A stretch of 64,000 nucleotides of DNA from NCBI RefSeq assembly GCF_018863235.1, contig NZ_JAHKRS010000014.1, positions 22,548 to 86,547 of the forward strand. The letters are read 5' to 3'. Under the pieces are notes generated by a model. That model worked only from the letters and a program-made list of their open reading frames with translations. It did no database searches and was not told the DNA's origin. The position numbers were made by a program, and so were the translations under genes. The number at the start of each line of letters is the position of its first letter. The stretch's first letter is position 1. Origin of the DNA: Pseudomaricurvus albidus. Lineage in GTDB: Bacteria; Pseudomonadota; Gammaproteobacteria; Pseudomonadales; Cellvibrionaceae. This document shows positions 45,758 through 54,543 of the stretch, one piece after another.

Positions 45758-47980
45758 TTGGAAGCCTTAGTAAATCGTTTGGTCGTTGTTGGAATTGGCT
45801 TGATTGGTGGCAGTCTTGCAGTTGCTTTAAAGCAAGCAGGGGCCTGCAGGGAAGTTATTGGAGTCGCACGTCGCGAGCAAACCTGTGTGGATGCTGTGCG
45901 TCTGGGGGTTGCGGACCGCGCGGTGACATCGATTAAAGATATTGCCGGTGAGCTCACAGCGGGTGATGTGATTTTTATCGCAGTACCCACTCTCACGGTT
46001 GAAGCCATTCTGCAGCAAATCAAAGACAGTGTGTCACCGGATGTGACCATTACCGATGGCGCCAGTGTCAAAGGTTCGGTAATTGCCGCCGTGAAAGCGG
46101 CCTATGGGTGCCTGCCGCCACAGTTTGTGGGTGGACATCCCATTGCCGGATCGGAAAAGAGTGGTGTTGAGGCCAGTAATCCTGATCTGTACAAGAATCA
46201 CAGAGTCATCATTACGCCCACACCGGAGTCGGGTCAGGATCACCTGAAACGTGTCGTGGCCATGTGGCAAGCTGTCGGTGCCGAAGTGCTGTCGATGCCA
46301 GTTGATGAGCATGACGAAGTCCTGGCTTCTACCAGTCATTTACCGCACGCCATTGCGTATTCGCTGGTGGATACTCTGGCTCATGACTCGGAAAACGAGA
46401 ACATCTTTCGCTATGCCGCTGGCGGGTTCCGGGACTTTACCCGTATCGCTTCCAGTGATCCGGTCATGTGGCACGATATAATGAAAGCGAACAAGGACAG
46501 CGTGTTGATCGCGCTGGATTTGTTCAGCGAAAACCTCAATCGTCTGCGCTCGGCCATTGCCAGCGAAGACAGCGAGTATCTGTTGGGCGTGTTTACCCGC
46601 GCCAAGGCTGCTCGTGATCACTTTACTAAAATGTTAACCAAGCAGGCGTACAGTCCATCCATGCAAGATCAAGAGATTACATACACGGTTAAACCTGGCG
46701 GCAGCGTTTCCGGCGAGCTGCGTGTTCCCGGTGACAAGTCCATTTCCCATCGTTCTATTATGCTGGGTTCCCTGGCCGAAGGCATTACCGAGGTTGAAGG
46801 GTTTCTGGAAGGTGAGGACGCCCTGGCCACCTTGCAGGCGTTCCGTGATATGGGAGTGGTCATCGAGGGACCGGATCAGGGGCGCGTGCGCATTCATGGC
46901 GTTGGTCTTCATGGCTTACAGGCACCTCCGGGGCCTTTGTACGTGGGCAACTCCGGGACGTCCATGCGCCTGTTGTCTGGCCTGTTGGCAGGCCAGAATT
47001 TTGATTCAGAGTTGACCGGTGATGAGTCCCTGTCCAAGCGCCCAATGAATCGTGTGGCCAATCCATTGCGAGAAATGGGAGCCGAGATTGAAACCGCAGA
47101 GGGCGGTCTGCCACCGGTAAAAATCAAGGGTGGGGCGAAACTCACAGCCATTGATTATCAAATGCCCATGGCCAGTGCTCAGGTCAAGTCTTGTGTGCTG
47201 TTGGCCGGACTCTACGCTGACGGTAAAACCCAGGTGACAGAGCCTGCACCGACCCGCGATCACACCGAGCGCATGCTGACCGGTTTTGGTTATGCGGTTG
47301 AGCGTGATGGAGCAAAGGCCAGTCTGACTTCCGGTGGCAGTCTGACCTCTACCAAAATCGAAGTGCCGGCGGACATCTCTTCGGCGACTTTCTTTATGGT
47401 GGCTGCGGCCATTGCCCCAGGATCGGATGTCACTTTGACTCATGTGGGCATTAACCCGACCCGTGATGGGGTGATTAACATTCTGCGCCTGATGGGCGCA
47501 GACATTACCCTGAGTAATCAGCGTGAAGTCGGTGGCGAGCCCGTGGCGGATATTCGAGTGAAGTACGCTCCGCTGAAAGGGATTCACGTGCCGGAAGATC
47601 AGGTGCCACTGGCGATTGATGAATTCCCGGCGTTGTTCGTCGCGGCAGCCTGCGCCGAGGGCAAGACCGTATTGACCGGTGCCGAAGAGCTGCGAGTGAA
47701 AGAGAGCGACCGTATTCAGGTGATGGCGGATGGATTGGTGACTTTGGGCGTTAAAGCCGAAGCGACCCCGGACGGCATCGTCATTGAGGGCGGCCCAATC
47801 GGCGGTGGCGAAGTCGAAAGCCACGGCGATCACCGTATTGCCATGTCGTTTACGGTTGCAGCCCTGCGCGCATCTGACGATATCGTGATTAAGAATTGCG
47901 CCAATGTGGCGACGTCTTTCCCGACCTTTATTGAGCTCGCCCAAAAGGCGGGTATTCAGTTATCGGTAAGTGACTCCTGA
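45758..47980 (+). CDS. Fused prephenate dehydrogenase / EPSP synthase
   Basis: 740-residue fusion. Residues 1-300 are TyrA-type arogenate/prephenate dehydrogenase (VVVGIGLIGGSLAVAL, GGHPIAGSEKSG, HLPHAIAYSL), and about 305-740 are AroA, 3-phosphoshikimate 1-carboxyvinyltransferase (GDKSISHRSIML, YVGNSGTSMRLL, RVKESDR). Supplies tyrosine and chorismate. The same fusion is known in Pseudomonas. TTG start with AGGA 8 bases upstream. The hisC gene usually lying between pheA and this fusion in Pseudomonas is absent. Confidence 0.95.
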   Translation: MEALVNRLVVVGIGLIGGSLAVALKQAGACREVIGVARREQTCVDAVRLGVADRAVTSIKDIAGELTAGDVIFIAVPTLTVEAILQQIKDSVSPDVTITDGASVKGSVIAAVKAAYGCLPPQFVGGHPIAGSEKSGVEASNPDLYKNHRVIITPTPESGQDHLKRVVAMWQAVGAEVLSMPVDEHDEVLASTSHLPHAIAYSLVDTLAHDSENENIFRYAAGGFRDFTRIASSDPVMWHDIMKANKDSVLIALDLFSENLNRLRSAIASEDSEYLLGVFTRAKAARDHFTKMLTKQAYSPSMQDQEITYTVKPGGSVSGELRVPGDKSISHRSIMLGSLAEGITEVEGFLEGEDALATLQAFRDMGVVIEGPDQGRVRIHGVGLHGLQAPPGPLYVGNSGTSMRLLSGLLAGQNFDSELTGDESLSKRPMNRVANPLREMGAEIETAEGGLPPVKIKGGAKLTAIDYQMPMASAQVKSCVLLAGLYADGKTQVTEPAPTRDHTERMLTGFGYAVERDGAKASLTSGGSLTSTKIEVPADISSATFFMVAAAIAPGSDVTLTHVGINPTRDGVINILRLMGADITLSNQREVGGEPVADIRVKYAPLKGIHVPEDQVPLAIDEFPALFVAAACAEGKTVLTGAEELRVKESDRIQVMADGLVTLGVKAEATPDGIVIEGGPIGGGEVESHGDHRIAMSFTVAALRASDDIVIKNCANVATSFPTFIELAQKAGIQLSVSDS

Positions 47981-48011
47981 GTGGGAAGTCGAGACGGGTA
48001 AAACTGGATGG

Positions 48012-48041
48012 AAAAAGGGCGCATTTCGCGCCCTTTTTTTT
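48012..48041. terminator. Bidirectional terminator, tyrA-aroA / comEA
   Basis: Stem AAAGGGCGC/GCGCCCTTT around ATTTC with a T run downstream and A run upstream, placed between convergent genes. Confidence 0.92.
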
Positions 48042-48078
48042 GCGTCAAGACGGTATATGTCTCAGATCGGTGAGCGCG

Positions 48079-48405
48079 TTACTTCAAACTGATCATCTTG
48101 CTGTTTTTCGCCACAGTGGCTTCGCCAATGCCTTTCACTGCTGTCAGGGATTCCTTTTGGGTGAATTTCCCATGTGCTTCACGGTAGGCAACGATCGCCT
48201 GAGCTTTTTTCAGGCCAATACCCTTCAGGCCGTCAGCAATCTCTTCAGCGGAGGCGGTGTTGATATTGACGGTATAAGGTGTGGTGGTTCCTGCCGTTGG
48301 TTGAGTCGATTTGCCGGACTCTGCCCAGCTAAAAGGGCTAAGACTGATAATGCACAGCAGGGCTGCAAGGCGGATTAACGGGAATTGCGATACTTGATGC
48401 TTCAT
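48079..48405 (-). CDS. ComEA-like helix-hairpin-helix protein
   Basis: 108 residues: signal peptide to about residue 28 (PFSWAESGK) and one ComEA-type double HhH domain (VNINTASAEEIADGLKGIGL, LTAVKGIGEATV), a DNA-binding fold expected in the periplasm. In competent bacteria ComEA pulls in transforming DNA; such short versions are widespread in gammaproteobacteria and the role here is unproven. Confidence 0.9.
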   Translation of the reverse strand: MKHQVSQFPLIRLAALLCIISLSPFSWAESGKSTQPTAGTTTPYTVNINTASAEEIADGLKGIGLKKAQAIVAYREAHGKFTQKESLTAVKGIGEATVAKNSKMISLK

Positions 48406-48763
48406 AAATAACGTCCTTGTGACTAAGTTTATGTTTACGGTTTATGGTTAAAAGCTCTCCCCTGTGATCCATGCGGGGAAGTTCAGCGGGTCAAAGATTA
48501 ACGCACTTGGTTAAAAAAGGAACTTGGAAGAAAGCATGAAAGTTGTGGCAATGAGTGGAACATCCGTAAATACACCGGTGCTCGCTCGAAAAGTGTGAGC
48601 AAGGTACAATTCGCCCCACTTGAAACGCTCAATTGAAATACTCCACTGGAAACCAGATATTTTCTCTGGGCACTATGTTTTCCTTGGGCTCTATGTTTCT
48701 CTGAGCTCTATGTTTCTCTGAGCTCTATGTTTCTCTGGACTCTATGTAAAGGTACCGCAAACG
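48406..48763. other. Divergent comEA-pyrF gap
   Basis: 358 bases with no gene. The right part is a tandem 17-bp repeat (separate entry) ending 17 bases before pyrF. No other structure recognised. Confidence 0.5.
48661..48746 (+). repeat. Five tandem 17-bp repeats before pyrF
   Basis: Units read TTTCTCTGAGCTCTATG with small changes: 48661-48677, 48678-48695 (18 bases), 48696-48712 and 48713-48729 (identical), 48730-48746. The array ends just upstream of the pyrF ribosome site (AAAGGT), so it lies in its promoter or leader. Copy number could vary by slippage. Confidence 0.92.
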
Positions 48764-49462
48764 ATGGCAGACTCTCCCCGCATTCTTGTCGCAATGGATT
48801 TTGACAATCAACAAGCCTGTCTGGAAATGGCAAGTCGTCTGGATCCGGCCTTGTGTCGATTGAAAGTGGGCAAAGAGCTGTTCACGGCTGCCGGGCCGCA
48901 GGTGGTTGAAGCTCTGATGGGCAAGGGTTTTGATGTCTTTCTGGATTTGAAATTTCACGACATCCCCAATACCACGGCCAAGGCAGTTAAAGCGGCTGCC
49001 GAACTGGGTGTATGGATGGTGAATGTCCATGCCAGCGGCGGTGAAAGAATGATGGCTGCGGCCCGAAATGAGCTGGACAAGCGCAGCGGCAATGTACCGC
49101 TGTTAATTGCGGTGACGGTTCTCACCAGTATGGAAGCTTCTGACCTGGCGCAAATCGGCATTGCCCGGGAGCCCCGGGAGCAGGTTCTGCATTTGGCGGG
49201 TCTGGCCAAGCAAAGTGGTATGGATGGCGTAGTTTGTTCTGCACAGGAAGCCAGTATGCTCAGCACACAATTGGGCTCCGATTTCTGCCTGGTCACGCCG
49301 GGGATTCGTCCCGCCGATGCGGCAGCCGATGACCAGCGTCGTATTGTGACGCCAGCCGATGCCATTGCCGCAGGCAGCCATTATCTGGTGATTGGCCGCC
49401 CGATCACTCAGGCGCCGGATCCGGTAGCGGCCTGCCATTCCATTGCGGCTTCCATATCCTAG
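48764..49462 (+). CDS. pyrF: Orotidine 5'-phosphate decarboxylase
   Basis: Last step of UMP synthesis. 232 residues: VAMDFDN start, catalytic [12 protein letters not shown] with the Asp-Lys-Lys-Asp network, and the phosphate gripper [15 protein letters not shown] with later GRPIT. Family length. In many relatives pyrF follows lapAB; here it lies upstream of cmk-lapAB. Confidence 0.97.
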   Translation: MADSPRILVAMDFDNQQACLEMASRLDPALCRLKVGKELFTAAGPQVVEALMGKGFDVFLDLKFHDIPNTTAKAVKAAAELGVWMVNVHASGGERMMAAARNELDKRSGNVPLLIAVTVLTSMEASDLAQIGIAREPREQVLHLAGLAKQSGMDGVVCSAQEASMLSTQLGSDFCLVTPGIRPADAAADDQRRIVTPADAIAAGSHYLVIGRPITQAPDPVAACHSIAASIS

Positions 49463-49470
49463 GCTTTGTG

Positions 49471-49517
49471 CCCATCAATGGGTTTTTGGGGTGGTGTGGC
49501 GCCAGAACGTGGCGTTT
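49471..49517 (+). terminator. Weak terminator-like hairpins after pyrF
   Basis: CCCAT-CA-ATGGG followed by TTTTT (49471-49487) and CGCCA/TGGCG followed by TTT (49500-49517). Both stems are short. Confidence 0.45.
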
Positions 49518-49581
49518 AATGTAATAGAACGTATTTTTCTGCTGCCAGTGAGGCGGCTTTCGTATTTGTTTGGACGATTTA

Positions 49582-50247
49582 ATGACAGTTGTAATTACCA
49601 TTGACGGTCCCAGTGGTGCGGGCAAGGGCACCTTGTGTCAATTGCTGGCAAAAAAATTGGGTTTTCACTTGCTCGATAGTGGCGCCCTTTATCGCCTGAC
49701 TGCCCTGGCTGCGGAGAATCAAGGCATCGATTTTGACGACAGTGAAGGGCTGGCTCAGGTAGCCGCCAGTCTGGATGTGGTCTTTGAGCCCGCCGAGGGT
49801 GGTGTCCGGGTCATGTTGGCTGGAAAAGATGTGTCGACAACGATTCGCCAGGAGCATGTTGGAATGAATGCCTCCAAGGTGGCGGCCTGCCAGCCAGTGA
49901 GGGATGCATTATTGCGTCGCCAGCGCGGTTTCGCGGAGGCGCCGGGTCTGGTGGCCGATGGTCGGGACATGGGCACCACGGTGTTTACCGAAGCTCCGGT
50001 TAAGGTGTTTTTAACTGCCAGCTCTGAGGAGCGGGCCAAACGGCGGGTCGCTCAGTTGGAGCAGGCCGGCCGGGAAGCAGATTACGACCAGATCCTGGCG
50101 GATATTGAGCTGCGGGATAAACAGGATCGTGAGCGTGAATCTTCACCTCTGCGCCCTGCGGACGATGCAGTGATTCTGGACTCAACTAATATGACCATTG
50201 ATGAAGTCCTGTCGGCGGTGATGAATCTGGTGAAGCAGCTGCCTTGA
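49582..50247 (+). CDS. cmk: Cytidylate kinase
   Basis: Phosphorylates CMP/dCMP. 221 residues with P-loop GPSGAGKGT (9-17), LLDSGALYRLTAL, and DGRDMGTTVFTEAP. The ATG at 49582 is preferred to an in-frame TTG at 49570. In Pseudomonas cmk directly precedes rpsA; here lapA-lapB stand in between. Confidence 0.97.
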   Translation: MTVVITIDGPSGAGKGTLCQLLAKKLGFHLLDSGALYRLTALAAENQGIDFDDSEGLAQVAASLDVVFEPAEGGVRVMLAGKDVSTTIRQEHVGMNASKVAACQPVRDALLRRQRGFAEAPGLVADGRDMGTTVFTEAPVKVFLTASSEERAKRRVAQLEQAGREADYDQILADIELRDKQDRERESSPLRPADDAVILDSTNMTIDEVLSAVMNLVKQLP

Positions 50248-50443
50248 GTTCCTGTGGTACCGGCAAGCGCTTATGATTGTCCGAATGCGGCGTTCCGGGT
50301 TTATTGCTATAAGTGATAACAGACCAATCTGACTGATATGGTTGTCATTAGGGCGACGGACTGGCAGGCTGTACAGGCAAGCCATTAGGGATAAATGGTT
50401 GTAAAACAACAGGTAGGGATTGATACCAGAGAGGGAAAGTAGA

Positions 50444-50761
50444 GTGGCCTTTGTTAAAAAAATTGTGCTGTTGCTGATTTTGCTGGCTGGGCTGGTGGTT
50501 GGGGTGTGGTTCAGCACCGACAACACCCAGATGGTGACGGTCTCTCTGTTGGGGTTTAGCGCGCCGGCAATGCCTCTCGGCTTACTGATCTGCGGTGTCT
50601 TTGCGCTCGGCACGGGGCTTGGCTACCTCGTGAGCTTGTTGCCGGTGTTGTCCCTGAAAAATCACAATCTTTCCTTAAAGCGCAAGCTGAATCGTCGCGA
50701 TAAAGAAATAGAGCGACTGCGGCGAGCCCCGATCAAAGGCAAAAGCACGGCTAACGGGTAA
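50444..50761 (+). CDS. lapA: Lipopolysaccharide assembly protein LapA
   Basis: Small inner-membrane protein (YciS) with two membrane helices (IVLLLILLAGLVVGVWFS; LGLLICGVFALGTGLGYLV) and a basic cytoplasmic tail. The GTG at 50444 follows AGGGA and gives 105 residues; a TTG at 50420 is less likely. Eight bases before lapB, its functional partner. Confidence 0.92.
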   Translation: MAFVKKIVLLLILLAGLVVGVWFSTDNTQMVTVSLLGFSAPAMPLGLLICGVFALGTGLGYLVSLLPVLSLKNHNLSLKRKLNRRDKEIERLRRAPIKGKSTANG

Positions 50762-50769
50762 TTTAGGGA

Positions 50770-51939
50770 ATGATGGATTGGGGATTATTGGTTCTTGTGC
50801 TGGTGGCGATTGCCATCGGCTTTGCGCTGGGTCGGCGATCCACGCGTGTGCCTGAAAACTCTGATGCGCCCGCATTGGAGCCCCACTATATTCAGGGTCT
50901 TAATTACCTGCTGAATGAGCAGCCGGATGAGGCTATTGATACCTTTATCGATGCTCTGGATGTCAATACCGAAACTCTGGAAACTCACCTGGCCTTGGGG
51001 AATCTGCTGCGCAAGCGTGGTGAGGTCGGGCGTGCCATCAAAATTCACCAGAATCTCCTGGCGCGGCCCGGTCTGGGTAGTGAGCAGTCCAGGCAGGTTC
51101 AGCTGGAGCTCAGCCGGGACTTTATCAAATCGGGCTTGTTGGACCGGGCGGAGATGCTGCTCAAGGAGCTGGTCGAGACCACGGTTCACCCCATGCGCAC
51201 CCAGTGTCTTGAGTATTTGATCGAGATATATCGTGACGAGAAAGAGTGGCAAACCGGCATCGATATGATCAACAAGCTGCCCAGCCGGCGCTTTTCCCGT
51301 CTGCCGGATGAGTGGCGCTTGGTTCAGTCCCATTTTTATTGTGAGCTGGCGGAAGAAGCGCTGCGGCGTTCGGATTACCTCGCTGCCCGACGTCATCTCA
51401 AGGCCGCCAGTCTGGCGGACAAACAATCTGCCAGAGCGAGCATCCTGTTGGCGGAGCTGGAATATCGACTGGGACAATATAAAGAAGCAGTAAAAGCCCT
51501 CAAGCAGGTGTTTTATCAGGATCCGGCTTTGCTGCCAGAAGCCTTGCCACTGCTGATTACCTGTCATCGCGCGACAGGCCGTTTACCCCAGTTGCGTGCC
51601 TACCTGAATGAGCTGCTCGAGCAGGGCGCTTCGACCCCGGTGGTTATGGCGCTTGCTGAGTTGATGGCAAAAGACGAGGGGGTTGTGCCCGCGGCGAAGT
51701 TTCTTGGCGTCAGTGTTGCGAAATCACCGAGCTTAAAGGCCGCTGAGCAAATGCTCTCCCTGCAGTTGGCGGGTTATCAAAATCCGCCGGAGAGCATGGC
51801 CCTGGCCGATACCGTCATTCGTCGCCTGCAAAAGGCCTCCCCTCAGTATCGCTGTCACAATTGTGGTTTTGCTGGTCAGCATATGCATTGGCTGTGTCCC
51901 AGCTGCAAAACCTGGGGCAATGTAAAGCCGGTGGAATAG
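50770..51939 (+). CDS. lapB: Lipopolysaccharide assembly protein LapB
   Basis: Membrane-anchored TPR adaptor (YciM) that controls LpxC turnover through FtsH and so the LPS level. N-terminal helix (WGLLVLVLVAIAIGFALG), about nine TPR units, and a C-terminal rubredoxin-type knuckle CHNCGF...CPSCKTW. 389 residues, normal. Its presence near the O-antigen locus is a synteny feature, not an operon link. Confidence 0.95.
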   Translation: MMDWGLLVLVLVAIAIGFALGRRSTRVPENSDAPALEPHYIQGLNYLLNEQPDEAIDTFIDALDVNTETLETHLALGNLLRKRGEVGRAIKIHQNLLARPGLGSEQSRQVQLELSRDFIKSGLLDRAEMLLKELVETTVHPMRTQCLEYLIEIYRDEKEWQTGIDMINKLPSRRFSRLPDEWRLVQSHFYCELAEEALRRSDYLAARRHLKAASLADKQSARASILLAELEYRLGQYKEAVKALKQVFYQDPALLPEALPLLITCHRATGRLPQLRAYLNELLEQGASTPVVMALAELMAKDEGVVPAAKFLGVSVAKSPSLKAAEQMLSLQLAGYQNPPESMALADTVIRRLQKASPQYRCHNCGFAGQHMHWLCPSCKTWGNVKPVE

Positions 51940-51985
51940 CCCTTTTTTCTTCCTGCTTTATTCCCTGTCTCTGTAAAGCTCCGTT

Positions 51986-52035
51986 CATCCTGAGCCTGTC
52001 GAAGGATTAGTCCACCCGAACCATGCCCTTCGATG
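51986..52035. repeat. REP-like palindromic element, copy 1
   Basis: TCCTGAGCCTGTCGAAGGA followed by CCCTTCGA, a degraded copy of the widespread TCCTGAGC...GCTCAGG element. A fuller copy lies at 54166-54230, so the two flank rpsA. Confidence 0.8.
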
Positions 52036-52096
52036 CTTCGTCAGTCCTAGCATTCAGGACGGCAGCTGGTTAGCTGGTTAATTGTTGCCCATATAC

Positions 52097-52125
52097 TTGT
52101 CCCAACCCCCCATTTCTGATATGCT
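52097..52125 (+). promoter_or_regulatory. rpsA: Candidate rpsA promoter
   Basis: TTGTCC, 17 bases, TATGCT. It would start transcription near 52132, at the base of the first leader hairpin. Confidence 0.6.
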
Positions 52126-52131
52126 CCGCCG

Positions 52132-52342
52132 CCACTGTAACTGGGTATTCCAGCCACAGTGGGTGAAATCTCCGGTGCAAGCCAGCTAGGACGGGGGTTT
52201 TATCAATATTAATCGGCCCACACACCTGGCAGTGTGGTTAGCAAGTTTATCGGCACAAATCAGCTGTTTGTGTACGCGTCGCCCTAAACCACAAAATGGG
52301 CCCCTCCGATAAGCTTCTGCTGTTACCTTATAGGTTGTCCTA
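52132..52342 (+). promoter_or_regulatory. Structured rpsA leader (S1 autoregulation candidate)
   Basis: Three stems: CCACTGT/ACAGTGG (52132-52162, with inner CTGG/CCAG), CCACAC/GTGTGG (52218-52237), and a long-range AGTTTATCGG/CCGATAAGCT stem (52244-52315) enclosing CACAAA/TTTGTG (52254-52272). There is no strong Shine-Dalgarno sequence before the ATG. E. coli rpsA likewise uses a three-hairpin leader without a good SD, repressed by S1 itself. The 403-base gap from lapB also holds REP copy 1. Confidence 0.75.
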
Positions 52343-54025
52343 ATGAGCGAATCTTTCGCAGAACTCTTTGAAGAAAGCTTGAAATCCGTCGATATGGTTC
52401 CTGGTTCTATCGTAACCGGCGTTGTTATCGATCTGGATAAAGACTGGGTTACTGTTCACGCAGGCCTGAAGTCTGAAGGTGTTATTCCTGCCTCTCAGTT
52501 CTACAACGAAGCTGGTGAACTGACTCTGGCCATCGGCGACGAAGTACAGGTTGCTCTGGAATCCGTAGAAGACGGTTTCGGTGAGACCAAACTGTCCCGT
52601 GAAAAAGCCAAGCGCGCTGAAGCTTGGAAAGTACTGGAAGCTGCTCACGAAGCAGACGAAATCGTTAAGGGTGTTATTAATGGCAAGGTTAAGGGTGGTT
52701 TCACCGTTGACGTATCCAGCATCCGTGCGTTCCTGCCAGGTTCTCTGGTAGATGTTCGTCCAGTACGCGAAACCGCTCACCTCGAAGGTAAAGAGCTGGA
52801 ATTCAAGGTTATCAAACTGGATCAGAAGCGTAACAACGTTGTTGTTTCCCGTCGCGCTGTTCTGGAAAAAGCCAACTCCGCCGAGCGCGAAGAGTTGCTG
52901 GCCAGCCTGCAAGAAGGTATGGCTATCAAGGGTATCGTTAAGAACCTGACCGACTACGGTGCTTTCGTAGATCTGGGTGGTGTTGACGGCCTGTTGCACA
53001 TCACTGATATGGCCTGGAAGCGTATCAAGCACCCATCTGAAATCGTTAACGTTGGCGACGAGATCGACGTTAAGGTTCTGAAATTCGACCGTGAGCGCAA
53101 CCGCGTATCTCTGGGTCTGAAGCAACTGGGTGAAGATCCATGGGTAGAAATCACCAACCGTTACCCAGAAGGTGCTCGCACCAAGGCTAAGGTTACCAAC
53201 CTGACTGACTACGGCTGCTTCGCTGAAATCGAAGAAGGTGTTGAAGGTCTGGTTCACGTATCCGAAATGGATTGGACCAACAAGAACATCCACCCATCCA
53301 AAGTTGTCAATGTTGGCGACGAGGTTGAGGTAATGGTTCTGGACATCGACGAAGAGCGTCGTCGTATTTCTCTGGGTATCAAGCAGTGTCAAGAAAACCC
53401 ATGGGATGCATTCGGCAAGCAATTCGCTAAAGGTGACAACATCTCCGGTAAGATCAAGTCTATCACTGACTTCGGTATCTTCATCGGTCTGGATGGCGGC
53501 ATTGACGGTCTGGTTCACCTGTCTGACATCTCCTGGCACGAAGCTGGCGAAGAAGCTGTTCGCAAGTACAAGAAAGGCGACGAGCTGGAAACCGTTATCC
53601 TGGCAATCGACCCAGAGCGCGAGCGTATCTCCCTGGGTATCAAGCAACTGGACAGCGATCCGTTCTCTGACTACGTTGCAACCAACGATAAAGGCGCCAT
53701 CGTAACTGGTACCGTTAAAGAAGTTGATGCCAAGGCTGCTGTTGTAACTCTGGCCGACGACGTTGAAGCTGTACTGAAAGCCTCTGAAATCAGCCGTGAC
53801 AAGGTAGAAGATGCCCGTAACGTGCTGAAAGAAGGTGACGAAGTTGAAGCCGTGATTCTGAACGTTGATCGTAAGAACCGCGCCATCAACCTGTCCATCA
53901 AGTCTAAAGACGCTGCTGAAGAGCGTGCTGCTATCAAAGAGCACTCTGGTAAAGCCGCTGAACAGGCTGCTCCTGCTACCATTGGTGACCTGATCAAGGC
54001 ACAAATGCAAAGCCAGGACAAGTAA
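52343..54025 (+). CDS. rpsA: 30S ribosomal protein S1
   Basis: mRNA-binding ribosomal protein with six S1/OB repeats; 560 residues, family length. Repeats are recognisable by [20 protein letters not shown] (third), [25 protein letters not shown] (fourth) and [25 protein letters not shown] (fifth) segments. Codon choice is visibly of the highly expressed type. Followed by a terminator. Confidence 0.98.
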   Translation: MSESFAELFEESLKSVDMVPGSIVTGVVIDLDKDWVTVHAGLKSEGVIPASQFYNEAGELTLAIGDEVQVALESVEDGFGETKLSREKAKRAEAWKVLEAAHEADEIVKGVINGKVKGGFTVDVSSIRAFLPGSLVDVRPVRETAHLEGKELEFKVIKLDQKRNNVVVSRRAVLEKANSAEREELLASLQEGMAIKGIVKNLTDYGAFVDLGGVDGLLHITDMAWKRIKHPSEIVNVGDEIDVKVLKFDRERNRVSLGLKQLGEDPWVEITNRYPEGARTKAKVTNLTDYGCFAEIEEGVEGLVHVSEMDWTNKNIHPSKVVNVGDEVEVMVLDIDEERRRISLGIKQCQENPWDAFGKQFAKGDNISGKIKSITDFGIFIGLDGGIDGLVHLSDISWHEAGEEAVRKYKKGDELETVILAIDPERERISLGIKQLDSDPFSDYVATNDKGAIVTGTVKEVDAKAAVVTLADDVEAVLKASEISRDKVEDARNVLKEGDEVEAVILNVDRKNRAINLSIKSKDAAEERAAIKEHSGKAAEQAAPATIGDLIKAQMQSQDK

Positions 54026-54050
54026 TTCACCCTCGGGTAATTACTTGACG

Positions 54051-54077
54051 AAAAGGCGACCTTCGGGTCGCCTTTTT
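54051..54077 (+). terminator. Intrinsic terminator after rpsA
   Basis: AAAAGGCGACC/GGGTCGCCTTTT around TTC with a T tail. Confidence 0.95.
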
Positions 54078-54165
54078 GCGTTTTGGGCTTCCAGTTTCTG
54101 CTGAAACCTTTAATCCCGATATCTGTTCATCATTCAGATATCCGATTATCTTCCTGATATCCGCT

Positions 54166-54230
54166 CATCCTGAGCCTGTCGAAGGATGTACCCACCCAAA
54201 TCATGCCCTTCGACAAGCTCAGGGCGAGCG
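54166..54230. repeat. REP-like palindromic element, copy 2
   Basis: Arms CCTGAGC-TGTCGAAGG and CCTTCGACA-GCTCAGG form a long imperfect hairpin. Same family as the copy at 51986. Confidence 0.85.
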
Positions 54231-54341
54231 AGATAACTGAATTCCTTAATCTGCCGAGCCGGGTTTGTTTTCACAGATTCGGAATACTTTTCCGGCGAAT
54301 AGTCTGCCTAATAACCAAATGATCTAGTTGGTACGATCGTT

Positions 54342-54359
54342 TGTGAGATATGTCGCACA
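54342..54359 (+). promoter_or_regulatory. Dyad upstream of the small RNA
   Basis: TGTGAG-N6-CGCACA, centred about 56 bases before the proposed RNA start. It shares 9 of 12 positions with the GacA box TGTAAG-N6-CTTACA and also resembles a CRP/Vfr half-site pair (TGTGA-N6-TCGCA). CATAAT at 54394-54399 could be the -10; no good -35 is present, as expected for an activated promoter. Confidence 0.5.
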
Positions 54360-54431
54360 CACATTGAGGGTAATATCCTCTGGTGAGAGATCCCATAATA
54401 GAGGATGATAACCACTCACAAGGAAGTCCAC

Positions 54432-54482
54432 ATGGAAGTATTGTCGACCAAGAAAGGTCAAAGGAAGCGTCTGAATGCATAG
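54432..54482 (+). CDS. Possible 16-aa micro-ORF
   Basis: ATG with AAGGAAG 5 bases upstream, encoding the basic peptide MEVLSTKKGQRKRLNA. The ribosome site is good, but the same GGA motifs fit a CsrA-binding RNA. Both could be true. Confidence 0.35.
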   Translation: MEVLSTKKGQRKRLNA

Positions 54483-54543
54483 AGCATGGAGGCTCGCTCA
54501 GGCCGTCCGGGGTTCCCGGATAGCCTGAATGTATTAAGGACAG

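Noticed and set aside
48661..48746. CRISPR array
   Set aside because: The 17-bp units are contiguous without spacers and there are no cas genes.
52121..52195. Cobalamin-riboswitch-like words (GCCGCCACTGTAA, GGTGAAATCTCCGG, GCCAGC) before rpsA
   Set aside because: The words occur in the wrong order for the B12 element, no proper B12 box is present, and the downstream gene is rpsA. The hairpins fit an S1 leader better.
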